Origin: Herbiconiux sp. VKM Ac-1786 | GTDB lineage: Bacteria > Actinomycetota > Actinomycetes > Actinomycetales > Microbacteriaceae | DNA: 64,000 nt | Reading direction: 5' to 3' | Assembly: GCF_015350805.1 (NCBI RefSeq) | Contig: NZ_JADKSG010000001.1 | Coordinates: forward strand, 1,660,513 to 1,724,512 | Shown: positions 35,042 through 43,455 of the stretch, piece after piece | Position numbering within the stretch: position 1 is the first letter of the stretch | Layout: the number at the start of each line of letters is the position of its first letter | The notes under the pieces: model-generated | Databases searched by the model: none | Told to the model about the DNA's origin: nothing | Seen by the model: the letters and a program-made list of their open reading frames with translations, nothing else | Translations under genes and position numbers: made by a program

Positions 35042-35677
35042 ATGAATGCGGTGCGACCCGATCCCGACGAGGCCCTCGAGGGGCGATACGTGCGGCTCGA
35101 GGGGCTGACCCACGAGGTGCTGCCTGAGCTGTACGAGGCCATCGGGCATCCTGAGGTCTTCGCCGGAGGCTACGGCGGCGGCCCCCAGGGCTACCGCGAC
35201 AGCGTCGAGGGCTTCGTCGAGTTCGCCGAGGGCTACTACCAATGGGGAGTCGGCAACCCCTACGTGATCCGCCTGGTGGGCGGTCCCGACGCGGGCCGGG
35301 TCGTCGGCACCACGACGCTCGGCGACATCGAGCCGGCGTACGAGGCGGCCCACATCGGCTGGACGGCGTACGACCCGCGGGTCTGGGGCACGGTCGTGAA
35401 TCCTGAGGCAAAGCTCCTCCTCCTGGGTGCGGCGTTCGAGCACGGGTTCGGTCGGGTGAAGATTCAGGCGGATGTTCTGAACACCCGCTCGCGGGCGGCG
35501 ATCGCGAAGCTCGGTGCCACCTTCGAGGGCATCGTGCGGCGCGACCGGCCGCGGGCCGACGGGTCGTGGCGCGACTCCGCCGTCTTCTCGGTCATCATCG
35601 ACGACTGGCCTGACGTCGAGGCGCGTCTGCGCGAACGTGTGGACAACCAGGGCGCCGGCCGAGCTGTGCAGCTGTAG
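35042..35677 (+). CDS. GNAT family N-acetyltransferase (RimJ/RimL-like)
   Basis: A 211-residue acetyltransferase. The pattern GRYVRLEGLTHEVLPELYEAI opens the RimL-type domain; RVVGTTTLGDIEPAYEAAHIGWTAYDP gives the central strands, and KLLLLGAAFEHGFGRVKIQADVLNTRSRAAIAKLGATFEGIVRRDR the acetyl-CoA and C-terminal motifs. Probably acetylates a protein N-terminus or small amine; the substrate is not determinable. Likely leaderless, with TAGAGT at 35030-35035, 6 bases before the ATG. It lies 32 bases after the LuxR gene. Confidence 0.9.
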   Translation: MNAVRPDPDEALEGRYVRLEGLTHEVLPELYEAIGHPEVFAGGYGGGPQGYRDSVEGFVEFAEGYYQWGVGNPYVIRLVGGPDAGRVVGTTTLGDIEPAYEAAHIGWTAYDPRVWGTVVNPEAKLLLLGAAFEHGFGRVKIQADVLNTRSRAAIAKLGATFEGIVRRDRPRADGSWRDSAVFSVIIDDWPDVEARLRERVDNQGAGRAVQL

Positions 35678-35696
35678 TCCTGCTGTGCACCTGTCG
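35663..35696. repeat. Imperfect 15-base direct repeat at the end of the GNAT gene
   Basis: GCTGTGCAGCTGTAG (35663-35677) and GCTGTGCACCTGTCG (35682-35696) differ at two positions and lie 19 bases apart (start to start), the first containing the GNAT stop. They fall upstream of ohr, where an OhrR-type site might be expected, but they are not palindromic enough to claim one. Confidence 0.4.
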
Positions 35697-35769
35697 TACA
35701 GAGAGCGAACGGATGCTGGGAAACGGCGAGCCGTGACCGAGTGCTCCGGAGAAGTGGTGAACTAGAGCC

Positions 35770-36189
35770 ATGGAAGCTATCTACACTGCAATCGCCCACG
35801 CCTCCGGTGGCGGCCGCGACGGCCACGTCCGCAGCGAGGACGACCGTCTCGACTTCGACACCCGCCCGCCCAAGGAGATGGGTGGCTCGGGTGAGGGCAC
35901 GAACCCCGAGCAGCTCTTCGCCGCCGGCTACTCCGCCTGTTTCCTCGGCGCCGTGCACGCCGCCGGCCGCGAGCTGAAGCTCGACACGAAGGACGCGGCG
36001 GTCTCGTCCAGCGTCTCGATCGGCTCCAACGGTGAGGGCGGCTTCGGCCTCGCCGTCGAGCTCGACGTCTACGTGCCGAACGTGTCGCCCGACCAGGCCC
36101 GTCAGGTCGCCGACAAGGCCCACACCATCTGCCCCTACTCCAACGCCACCCGCGGCAACATCGAGGTCACGGTCAACGTCGTCGAGTAG
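35770..36189 (+). CDS. ohr: Organic hydroperoxide resistance protein (Ohr/OsmC family)
   Basis: A thiol peroxidase of 139 residues that reduces organic hydroperoxides using two cysteines. Both are present in family context: Cys57 in AAGYSACFLGAVH and Cys121 in HTICPYSNATRGN, which identifies the Ohr rather than the OsmC branch. The N-terminal ATAxG-type strand (YTAIAHASGGGRDGHVRSEDDRLDFD) and GTNPEQLFAAGY match as well. No strong ribosome site lies right before the ATG (a GGAGAAG is about 18 bases away). The usual ohrR gene is not adjacent. Followed by a series of hairpins. Confidence 0.94.
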   Translation: MEAIYTAIAHASGGGRDGHVRSEDDRLDFDTRPPKEMGGSGEGTNPEQLFAAGYSACFLGAVHAAGRELKLDTKDAAVSSSVSIGSNGEGGFGLAVELDVYVPNVSPDQARQVADKAHTICPYSNATRGNIEVTVNVVE

Positions 36190-36201
36190 TCGATGACGGA
36201 T

Positions 36202-36285
36202 GCCCGGGCCCACGCCCGGGCGACGCCTCACCGAGGCGATCCTGCCTAAGACGGGGTGCACGACTGCCAAAGCGTGCACCCCGTC
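36202..36285. terminator. Three consecutive stem-loops after ohr
   Basis: GCCCGGGC/GCCCGGGC (36202-36221, CCAC loop), CGCCTC/GAGGCG (36224-36238) and a long one, GACGGGGTGCACG (36250-36262) with CGTGCACCCCGTC (36273-36285), a perfect 13-bp stem with a 10-base loop. Only the last resembles an intrinsic terminator, without a U-tract. They fill the gap before the EamA gene. Confidence 0.65.
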
Positions 36286-36330
36286 GTCGTACCCGGCGCC
36301 GATGTCGGAGCCGGGCGCTACTGTCGCAGA

Positions 36331-37305
36331 GTGAGCTCGAACCGCCTGTCCACCGCCCTGCAGTTCTCGGCGCTCGGGCTGCTCTGGGGGGCGAGCTTCC
36401 TGTTCATGAAGGTGGCGCTCGGCGGGGTCTCGTTCGGGCAGGTCGCGTGGACGCGACTCGTGCTCGGCGCCCTCACCCTCGGCCTCGTCATGCTCGTGCT
36501 GCGCACGAGGCTGCCGCGCGAGCCGATCGTCTACCTGCACTTCGTGGTCATCGGCGCCTTCGGCTGCGCCATCCCGTACCTGCTGTTCGCATGGGCCGAG
36601 CAGTACGTCACGTCCGGCCTCGCGAGCATCTACAACGCGGTCACGCCCATCACCACGGCGCTCATGGTGACCCTGGTGTTCCGGGTCGAGAAGCTCGACC
36701 GCTCGCGGGTGCTCGGGGTCGTGGCGGGCATCCTGGGTGTCATCGTCATCATCGGGCCGTGGAGCTTCGTCGCGAGCGAGGCCGCGCACGGCGATCTGCT
36801 GCTCGAGCTCGCGGGTCAGCTCGCCTGCATCGGCTCGGCGATCTGCTACGGGTTCACCTTCGGGTACATCCGCCGGTTCATCAGCAACCGGCACCCGGTG
36901 TCGGGGCTGACGGCCGCCTTCTTGCAGGTGGGCATGGGGGCGGCGATCCTGCTGGTGCTGACGCCGTTCGTGGCGCTCGGGCCGATCGCGCTCGACGTGC
37001 CGATCGTCGTCAGCCTCGTGCTGCTCGGGGTGCTCGGCACCGGCCTCGCGTACTACTGGTACATGAACATCCTGAACGCGTGGGGGCCGACGGCGACGTC
37101 GACGGTCACCTACCTCACGCCGGTGGTGGGGGTGGCGCTCGGCATCCTGCTGCTCGGCGAGACGCTCAGCTGGAACGCGCCGGTCGGAGCGGTGATCGTG
37201 TTCGCGGGCATCCTGCTCGCGCAGGGGAGGCTGCGGCTGCCGCACCGGCGTGGGCCCGGGCGTGTCGCCCGCGATGCCGAGAAGACGGCCGCCGAAGCTG
37301 GCTAG
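36331..37305 (+). CDS. EamA (DMT superfamily) transporter
   Basis: A 324-residue drug/metabolite transporter with ten predicted helices in two EamA repeats. Repeat one opens with ALQFSALGLLWGASFLFMKVALG and has LASIYNAVTPITTALMVT; repeat two has YYWYMNILNAWGPTATSTVTYLTPVVGVALGILLLGE, a family hallmark. The GTG at 36331 is preceded by TACTGT (36319-36324) at 6 bases, a leaderless start that also puts the first helix at the right distance. Substrate unknown; relatives export amino acids or metabolites. Chorismate mutase starts 10 bases after the stop. Confidence 0.9.
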   Translation: MSSNRLSTALQFSALGLLWGASFLFMKVALGGVSFGQVAWTRLVLGALTLGLVMLVLRTRLPREPIVYLHFVVIGAFGCAIPYLLFAWAEQYVTSGLASIYNAVTPITTALMVTLVFRVEKLDRSRVLGVVAGILGVIVIIGPWSFVASEAAHGDLLLELAGQLACIGSAICYGFTFGYIRRFISNRHPVSGLTAAFLQVGMGAAILLVLTPFVALGPIALDVPIVVSLVLLGVLGTGLAYYWYMNILNAWGPTATSTVTYLTPVVGVALGILLLGETLSWNAPVGAVIVFAGILLAQGRLRLPHRRGPGRVARDAEKTAAEAG

Positions 37306-37315
37306 AGTCGTTCCC

Positions 37316-37633
37316 ATGGTGAACGAGCACGAGATCGGCGAGGCGGACGTCTACGGGCAGCTGGAGGGCATCCGCCAGTCGATCGACAACATCGACGCGG
37401 CCCTCATCCACATGCTGGCCGAGCGGTTCAAGTTCACGCAGACGGTGGGGCGGCTGAAGGCCGACCACGGGCTGCCGCCGGCCGACCTCGAGCGCGAGCA
37501 GCGGCAGATCACCCGCCTGCGCGGGCTCGCCGAGGAGTCGCACCTCGACCCGGCGTTCGCCGAGAAGTTCCTCAACTTCATCGTCGCCGAGGTCATCCAC
37601 CACCACGAGCGCATCGCGGCCAAGGACTCCTAG
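37316..37633 (+). CDS. Chorismate mutase, AroQ class (stand-alone)
   Basis: A 105-residue all-helical enzyme converting chorismate to prephenate in Phe/Tyr synthesis. Helix 1 has LEGIRQSIDNIDAALIHMLAERFKFTQTVGRLKADHGL, with the active-site Arg, Lys and Asp positions of AroQ, and the third helix has FLNFIVAEVIHHHERI. The length and lack of a signal sequence suggest the cytosolic form. TAGAGT (37303-37308) lies 7 bases before the ATG inside the end of the EamA gene, so it may be leaderless as well as co-transcribed. Short actinobacterial AroQ proteins often work with DAHP synthase; none is in the window. Confidence 0.9.
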   Translation: MVNEHEIGEADVYGQLEGIRQSIDNIDAALIHMLAERFKFTQTVGRLKADHGLPPADLEREQRQITRLRGLAEESHLDPAFAEKFLNFIVAEVIHHHERIAAKDS

Positions 37634-37652
37634 CCGGCCGCCGGCCCGGCGG

Positions 37653-37682
37653 CCCGCCGCGCGAGGCGGCGGCCGCGGCGGG
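37653..37682. terminator. Hairpin between convergent chorismate mutase and purL
   Basis: CCCGCCGCG (37653-37661) pairs with CGCGGCGGG (37674-37682) around a 12-base loop, in the 57-base gap between two converging stop codons. Very GC-rich, no U-tract; plausible bidirectional terminator. Confidence 0.55.
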
Positions 37683-37690
37683 CGGCGGCG

Positions 37691-39985
37691 CTAGCCGCCG
37701 ACGACCGGCCCGAAGTGCTGCGGCAGCGTCGCGCGGTGCGCGCCCGAGAGCTCGGCGAGCGGCACGGTGAACAGGCCCTGCACCTCGAGCGAGCCGGCCA
37801 GCGCATCCGTCACCCCGATGCGGAGCGCGGGGATGCCCCGCCCGTCGCAGAGGCCGCGGAACTTCACGTCGTCCTCCCGCGGCACCGACACGAGCACGCG
37901 GCCGGTCGACTCGCTGAACAGCGCGTCGGACTCCGAGACACCGTCGCGGGAGACGATCTCGTCGAGCCAGATGCGGGCGCCGATGCCGAAGCGCAGCACC
38001 GACTCGGCGACGGTCTGCGCGAGGCCGCCGTCGGAGAGGTCGTGCGCCGCGTCGATCAGCCCTTCGACCGCGCCGGCGCGCAGCAGCTCGGCCAGGGCGA
38101 CCTCGCCGGGCAGCGACACCTGGGGCGGCAGTCCGCCGAGGTGGTCGTGGATGACCCCGGCCCAGGCCGAGCCGTCGAGCTCCGCACGGGTGGTGCCGAG
38201 CAGGTAGAGGTTCGAGCCCTCGTCCTGCCAGCCCGAGGGGATGCGCCGGGCGACGTCGTCGATCACGCCGAGCACGGCGACGACCGGGGTCGGGTGGATC
38301 GGCTGCGAGCCCGTCTGGTTGTAGAACGAGACGTTGCCGCCGGTGACGGGGATCTCGAGCTCGAGGCAGCCGTCGGCCAGCCCCTCGACGGCGCGCGAGA
38401 ACTGCCACATCACCTCGGGGTTCTCGGGCGAGCCGAAGTTCAGGCAGTCGGAGACGGCCACGGGGGTCGCGCCGGTGACGGCGACGTTGCGGAACGCCTC
38501 GGCCAGGGCGAGCTGCGCCCCGCGGTACGGGTCGAGCTGGCAGTACCGGCCGTTGGCGTCGGAGGCCAGCGCGAAGCCGAGCCCCGACTCCTCGTCGACG
38601 CGGATCATGCCGCCGTCGTCGGGGAAGGACAGCGCCGTGTTGCCGAGCACGTAGCGGTCGTACTGGTTGGTGATCCACTCCTTCGACGCCATGTTCGGCG
38701 AGGCGACGACGCGCAGGAACTCGGCGCGCAGCTCGTCACCGGAGGTGGCGCGGGGCAGGCGCGAGGCGGAGTCGGCCTGAAGCGCATCCTGCCAGGAGGG
38801 GTAGGCGACGGGGCGCTCGTAGACCGGGCCGTCGACCGCGACGGTGCGCGGCTCGACGTCGACGATGCGCTCGCCGTGCCAGTCGATCTGCAGGCGCCCG
38901 GTGTCGGTGACCTCGCCGAGCACGCTGGTCTCGACGTCCCATTTGGAGGTGACGGCGAGGAAGCCCTCGAGCTTCGAGGGCTGCACGACCGCCATCATGC
39001 GCTCCTGGCTCTCGCTCATCAGGATCTCTTCGGCGGTGAGCGACGGGTCGCGCAGAAGCACCTTCTCGAGCTCGATGAACATGCCGCCGTCGCCGTTGGA
39101 GGCGAGCTCCGAGGTGGCGCACGAGATGCCGGCGGCCCCGAGGTCTTGGATGCCCTCGACGAGGTCGCCCGCGAACAGCTCGAGGCAGCACTCGATGAGC
39201 ACCTTCTCGGCGAACGGGTCGCCGACCTGCACCGCGGGGCGCTTGGTCGGGCCGCCGGCCGAGAACGTGTCGGAGGCGAGGATGGACGCCCCGCCGATGC
39301 CGTCGCCTCCGGTGCGCGCCCCGAAGAGCACGACCTTGTTGCCGACGCCGCGGGCGTTGGCGAGGTGCAGGTCCTCGTGCCGCAGCACGCCCACCGACAG
39401 CGCGTTGACGAGCGGGTTGCCCTGGTACACCGGGTCGAAGTAGGTCTCGCCGCCGATGTTCGGCAGGCCGAGGCAGTTGCCGTAGAACGAGATGCCGCTG
39501 GTGACGCCGTGCACGACCCGGGCGGTGTCGGGGTCGTCGATCTTGCCGAAACGCAGCTGGTCCATCACGGCGACCGGGCGGGCGCCCATCGAGATGATGT
39601 CGCGCACGATGCCGCCGACACCGGTGGCCGCACCCTGGAAGGGCTCGATGTAGGAGGGGTGGTTGTGGCTCTCGACCTTGAAGGTGACGGCCCAGCCCTC
39701 GCCCACGTCGACCACGCCGGCGTTCTCGCCCATGCCGACCATGAGGTTCTTCTTCATCGCCGGTGAGACCTTCTGGCCGAACTGGCGCAGGTAGATCTTC
39801 GACGACTTGTACGAGCAGTGCTCGCTCCACATCACGGAGTACATCGCGAGCTCGCCCGAGGTGGGGCGACGGCCCAGGATCTCGCGGATCTTCGCGTACT
39901 CGTCGGCCTTCAGGCCGAGAGCCTCGTAGGGCTGCTCCCGCTCCGGGGTCGCGATGGCGTTCTCGACGGTATCGGCATTGCTCAC
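37691..39985 (-). CDS. purL: Phosphoribosylformylglycinamidine synthase subunit PurL (small form)
   Basis: ATP-dependent fourth step of purine synthesis, in the PurSQL multi-subunit form; its 764 residues match the short PurL. N-terminal [53 protein letters not shown] and the second-half [18 protein letters not shown] are diagnostic. GTG start. The gene is last in a series of closely spaced minus-strand genes with a 45-base gap before it. The partner genes purQ and purS are not in the window, although in many related genomes they lie nearby. Confidence 0.97.
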   Translation of the reverse strand: MSNADTVENAIATPEREQPYEALGLKADEYAKIREILGRRPTSGELAMYSVMWSEHCSYKSSKIYLRQFGQKVSPAMKKNLMVGMGENAGVVDVGEGWAVTFKVESHNHPSYIEPFQGAATGVGGIVRDIISMGARPVAVMDQLRFGKIDDPDTARVVHGVTSGISFYGNCLGLPNIGGETYFDPVYQGNPLVNALSVGVLRHEDLHLANARGVGNKVVLFGARTGGDGIGGASILASDTFSAGGPTKRPAVQVGDPFAEKVLIECCLELFAGDLVEGIQDLGAAGISCATSELASNGDGGMFIELEKVLLRDPSLTAEEILMSESQERMMAVVQPSKLEGFLAVTSKWDVETSVLGEVTDTGRLQIDWHGERIVDVEPRTVAVDGPVYERPVAYPSWQDALQADSASRLPRATSGDELRAEFLRVVASPNMASKEWITNQYDRYVLGNTALSFPDDGGMIRVDEESGLGFALASDANGRYCQLDPYRGAQLALAEAFRNVAVTGATPVAVSDCLNFGSPENPEVMWQFSRAVEGLADGCLELEIPVTGGNVSFYNQTGSQPIHPTPVVAVLGVIDDVARRIPSGWQDEGSNLYLLGTTRAELDGSAWAGVIHDHLGGLPPQVSLPGEVALAELLRAGAVEGLIDAAHDLSDGGLAQTVAESVLRFGIGARIWLDEIVSRDGVSESDALFSESTGRVLVSVPREDDVKFRGLCDGRGIPALRIGVTDALAGSLEVQGLFTVPLAELSGAHRATLPQHFGPVVGG

Positions 39986-40030
39986 GCGGCCAGGACTCCT
40001 TGAGTTGCAGGGGTGGGATGCGCGTCGATT

Positions 40031-40957
40031 CTACCGGGGCGAGTACCCCGTGCTGTCGGCGCCTCCACCGGTGCCCGCGCCGGCCCCCTCGAGCGACCCC
40101 GTGGTCTTGCCCGCCGGGTCGGTGATGATGCAGGTGATCAGGCGGTCGTCCGACTCGGTCCAGGAGTCGGCGGTGGGCACGAGGTAGCTGTAGTCGTAGA
40201 CCGTGTCGGCGTAGGAGGCGCCGAGGAAGGTCTCGAAGGCGGTCAGGCAGCCGTCGTCGGCGGCGACGTCGACCTTGTCCTCACCGGGGAAGGCGCCGTC
40301 GGCGGTGTCGGGCACCTCGAAGTCGCTGTAGACCTCCCAGTCGTGCGGGGTGGCGCAGTCGACGACCGGCACCTCGTAGACGGTGTCGCCCGACCACTCG
40401 TCGAAGCAGTCGCCGACGACCAGGTCGAAGACGTCGGTGCCGGTGCCGTCGCCCGGCTCGCCCGACTCGCTCGGCGTGGGCTCGGGGCTCGCGAACGGCT
40501 CCGATGTGGAAAGAGGCTCGTCGAGGGGGTCGTCGGATGCTCCGCCGCCCGCCCCCGCGGCCACACCGATCACGGCGAGACTGGTGGTGACGCTGATGAT
40601 GATCGACACCACGACGAAGATCACCACGAGGCCCGAGAGCACCGAGCCGATGATCACGCCGGCCAGCGCCGGACCGTTCTTGTAGCCGGCCTTCTTGGAC
40701 TGGCTGAGCGCGATGGCCGAGATGATCAGGCCGACCAGGGTCGTGAAGAACGACAGGATGAGGCCGACGATGCCGAGCGTGCGGCCCGGGAAGTCGCCGT
40801 TCTGCGGCGGACCGTAGTACGGAGGCTGGCCGGGGGACTGCGGCGGCTGGCCACCGTACGGCGGCTGCGGCGGCTGGCCGTAAGGAGGCTGGGGCGGCGG
40901 CGTGCCGTACCCACCGGTCGGGGGCACCGGGGGTGGGGTGCTGCCGCTGTCGCTCAT
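40031..40957 (-). CDS. Proline-rich DUF4190 and septum-formation-domain membrane protein
   Basis: A 308-residue protein with three parts. A Pro/Gln/Tyr-rich cytosolic N-terminus (about 1-55, repeats like QPPYGGQPP), two membrane helices of the DUF4190 type (RTLGIVGLILSFFTTLVGLIISAIALSQSKKAG and AGVIIGSVLSGLVVIFVVVSIII), and an extracellular domain with Cys motifs VGDCFDEW and VVDCATPHDWEVY, typical of the septum-formation family, plus a late RLITCIITDP. Four Cys could form disulfides outside. GAGGAGG precedes the ATG. Likely a cell-envelope protein; precise role unknown. It sits 45 bases upstream of purL and 29 after the LLM gene. Confidence 0.85.
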   Translation of the reverse strand: MSDSGSTPPPVPPTGGYGTPPPQPPYGQPPQPPYGGQPPQSPGQPPYYGPPQNGDFPGRTLGIVGLILSFFTTLVGLIISAIALSQSKKAGYKNGPALAGVIIGSVLSGLVVIFVVVSIIISVTTSLAVIGVAAGAGGGASDDPLDEPLSTSEPFASPEPTPSESGEPGDGTGTDVFDLVVGDCFDEWSGDTVYEVPVVDCATPHDWEVYSDFEVPDTADGAFPGEDKVDVAADDGCLTAFETFLGASYADTVYDYSYLVPTADSWTESDDRLITCIITDPAGKTTGSLEGAGAGTGGGADSTGYSPR

Positions 40958-40986
40958 GGTCCTCCTCGTTCAGCCGTGCTCCGACG

Positions 40987-42009
40987 CTACCGCGCCGCGG
41001 GCTCCCACCCCAGTGCGGGCCCGAGCCGTTCCGCCATGTCGGTGATGATCTGCGCGTAGTCCTCGGGTTCGAACGAGAACGGCAGCGCGAAAGCCACCTC
41101 GTCGACGAGCTGGAAGGCCGGGTCGGCGTGCAGGGCGTCGGCGAGCTCGGCGGAGGTGCCGACCAGATCGGCGGCGAAGAGCATCCGCTTCGGACCCATC
41201 GGCACGCCCACACGCCCGGCCCGGCTCGCGGCGTAGGCCTCGTAGCGCGCTCGCTGCGAGGCGCTCGCCGAGTCGGTGGGGATGACGACGAGCCCCTGCG
41301 AGACCCGTGCGGCAGAGCCCAGCGGATGCGCGGCCCGGTACGCGAGGATCTGAGCACGCTGGTTCGTGGCGAAGTCGTCGCCCTCCTCGCCCTGCACCAC
41401 GCTCGAGGTGAGGAAGTGGAACCCGTTCTCGCCCGCCCAGGACGCCGACCGGCTGCTGCCCCCGCCGTACCAGAGCCGGTCGGCGAGCCCCTCGGCGTGC
41501 GGCTGCACGGTGTCGGCGAACTCCTCGATGCCCTGGCGGCCCGAGAAGTCGCTGACGACGTCGCCCCGCACGAAGTCGCGGAAGCGCAGCAGGCGCTCGT
41601 AGCCGAAGTCCTCCTGCTCGCTCGTGTGCGGGTAGATCGCGTCGCGGTAGTGGTCGAGGTTCATCGGCACCCCCGCCGAGAAGCCGGGGTTCAGCCGACC
41701 TCGGGTGAGCACGTCGACGGTCGCGAGGTCTTCGGCGAGCCGGAACGGGTTCTCGGCCCCGATCGGGATGACCGCCGTGCCGAGCTCGATGCGGCTGGTG
41801 CGCTGCGAGGCGGCCGCGAGCACCGCCGTGGGCGAGGAGATGCCGTGCTGCAGGTGCCGCTGCCGAAGCCAGGCGCTGTCGAAGCCGAGCTGCTCGCCGC
41901 GCTCGATGATGCGCAGCGTGGTCTCGTGGCCGCCGGCGGGATCGGCCGGGTCGAACAGGCCGATGGTGAGGAAGCCGAGGCGCTTCAGCGGGGTTCCGGA
42001 TGCGGGCAT
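40987..42009 (-). CDS. LLM class flavin-dependent oxidoreductase (luciferase-like monooxygenase fold)
   Basis: A 340-residue TIM-barrel FMN- or F420-dependent oxidoreductase. Features are LGFLTIGLFDP at the first strand, RQRHLQHGISSPTAVLAAASQRTSRIELGTAVIPIGAENPFRLAEDLATVDVLTRGRLNPGFSAG, the strongly conserved luciferase-like core, and IEEFADTVQPHA. The substrate is undetermined; actinobacterial members often use coenzyme F420. It starts 9 bases after the pyruvyl transferase stop, so the two are almost certainly co-transcribed. Confidence 0.9.
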   Translation of the reverse strand: MPASGTPLKRLGFLTIGLFDPADPAGGHETTLRIIERGEQLGFDSAWLRQRHLQHGISSPTAVLAAASQRTSRIELGTAVIPIGAENPFRLAEDLATVDVLTRGRLNPGFSAGVPMNLDHYRDAIYPHTSEQEDFGYERLLRFRDFVRGDVVSDFSGRQGIEEFADTVQPHAEGLADRLWYGGGSSRSASWAGENGFHFLTSSVVQGEEGDDFATNQRAQILAYRAAHPLGSAARVSQGLVVIPTDSASASQRARYEAYAASRAGRVGVPMGPKRMLFAADLVGTSAELADALHADPAFQLVDEVAFALPFSFEPEDYAQIITDMAERLGPALGWEPAAR

Positions 42010-42018
42010 GCGTCGAGG

Positions 42019-43302
42019 CTACGCGGTGCGTCCGACGTCGGGCTGCTTCGTGACGCCGCCGAGCAGGGCCGCGAGCTCGTCCCACCAGGCGGCCGACGAC
42101 GCGCGGGCGACCTCGGCCCGGGCGAGGCCGCGCGAGCGGATGCCCGCCCGGTCGGCCCACACGGCAGCCACCCGGTCGGCGGCCACCCGCGAGGCGCCGC
42201 CCGCCCCGTCGAGCACCGCGCCGCCCGCCCCTCCGAGCACCTCCCCGAGCTGCAGCACCGCGTCCTGCCCCAGGTTGCCGAGCGCCCCCGTCAGCTTCAC
42301 GGTCGTGTAGTCGTCGACCGCGATCCCGATCGTGGGCACCCCGCCCGACACCGCGAACACGGCGGGGTGGTAGCGGCTCGTGACGACGAGCGAGGCCTGC
42401 CGCGCGAGGCCGGCGGCGGCCACCGAGTCGGGGGGCACGACGGCGGAGGAGGGCACGCGCATCCGCTCGGCCACCGCCTCGTGCAGCACCGAGTCGCCCC
42501 GTACCTCGTCGGCCAGGAGGCTGCCGAAGTGGGCGACGAACACGATCGCGAGTCCGGTCGACAGCGCGACCTCGTCGAGCAGCCGGGCCGCGGCGTCGGC
42601 GAACAGGTCGCGGGAGGCGCCGTTCAGGTGCGTCGAGAAGGTCACCGCGCAGTACGGGGCGGCTGCCGAGTCGACGGATGCCCGGTCCCCCACGAAGCTC
42701 GCGTCGTCGACGGTCGCCCGCAGCAGCCGCTCGGGCACCCCGAGCTCGCGGCAGAGCCCGTAGGACGACGGCTCCCGCAGCCCGGTCACGGCCGTGGACG
42801 ACAGCAGCGAGGCCACGAGCGACGCGTCGGCCGCCGTGAGCTCGGGCCCGATCGTCTGCCCGCTCACCACGAGCGGCCGGCCGAGCGCCTCGGCCACCGC
42901 GCCGAGCGTCGCGCGTTCGAAGATGTGCAGCGGCCAGGTCGAGGCCATGTTGCCGCCGCCGCAGACCAGCACGCCGTCGCTCGCGCGCACGGCCTCGATC
43001 ACCGCGTGGGCGGGGTCGCCGGGGGCGAGGAGGCCGCCCTGCCCGCGGGCCGTGTCGAGGACCCGGCGCATCCGCTCGCCGTCGGCGGCCCGGTCGAGGG
43101 AGGCGCCCGCGCTGAAGCCGATGCGCGCGACCGCGTCGACACCGTAGCGCGAGGAGGTCTCGGCCGGGTTCGCCGAGATCGCGGTGACGGCGGTCGCGCC
43201 GCGCTGCCGCAGCTGGTGCAGCGCCTCGTCGAACATCGCCTCGTCGCCGATGTGGATCATGTCGTCGACGACGCCGACGTCTCCGATCAGGACGAGACGC
43301 AT
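42019..43302 (-). CDS. Polysaccharide pyruvyl transferase family protein (WcaK/CsaB-like)
   Basis: A 427-residue enzyme of the family that adds pyruvyl ketals to surface polysaccharide sugars. It has the Rossmann start LVLIGDVGVVDDMIHIGDEAMFDEALHQLR, the signature VLVCGGGNMASTWP, GRPLVVSGQTIGPEL, and C-terminal LVVTSRYHPAVFAVSGGVPTIGIAVDDYTTVKL, where the His contributes to substrate binding. A long C-terminal Ala-rich helix region is extra. AGGAG precedes the ATG. Divergent from the HEAT/glycosyltransferase gene across 153 bases; together they form a small surface-glycan locus. Confidence 0.9.
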   Translation of the reverse strand: MRLVLIGDVGVVDDMIHIGDEAMFDEALHQLRQRGATAVTAISANPAETSSRYGVDAVARIGFSAGASLDRAADGERMRRVLDTARGQGGLLAPGDPAHAVIEAVRASDGVLVCGGGNMASTWPLHIFERATLGAVAEALGRPLVVSGQTIGPELTAADASLVASLLSSTAVTGLREPSSYGLCRELGVPERLLRATVDDASFVGDRASVDSAAAPYCAVTFSTHLNGASRDLFADAAARLLDEVALSTGLAIVFVAHFGSLLADEVRGDSVLHEAVAERMRVPSSAVVPPDSVAAAGLARQASLVVTSRYHPAVFAVSGGVPTIGIAVDDYTTVKLTGALGNLGQDAVLQLGEVLGGAGGAVLDGAGGASRVAADRVAAVWADRAGIRSRGLARAEVARASSAAWWDELAALLGGVTKQPDVGRTA

Positions 43303-43455
43303 CGAGGCTCCTAGGGGTCGGTGAGGGCGGCGGGAACGCCGGATTCACGCTAGCGGAATCGCGCCCTGCTCCCAGCCGCCGCGGCCTAGGATCAAGGGTG
43401 GTCCACCGCCCCGTCGGGCGGATCCTGCCCGGGCCGCCCGACCGAGGGAGGCCCC

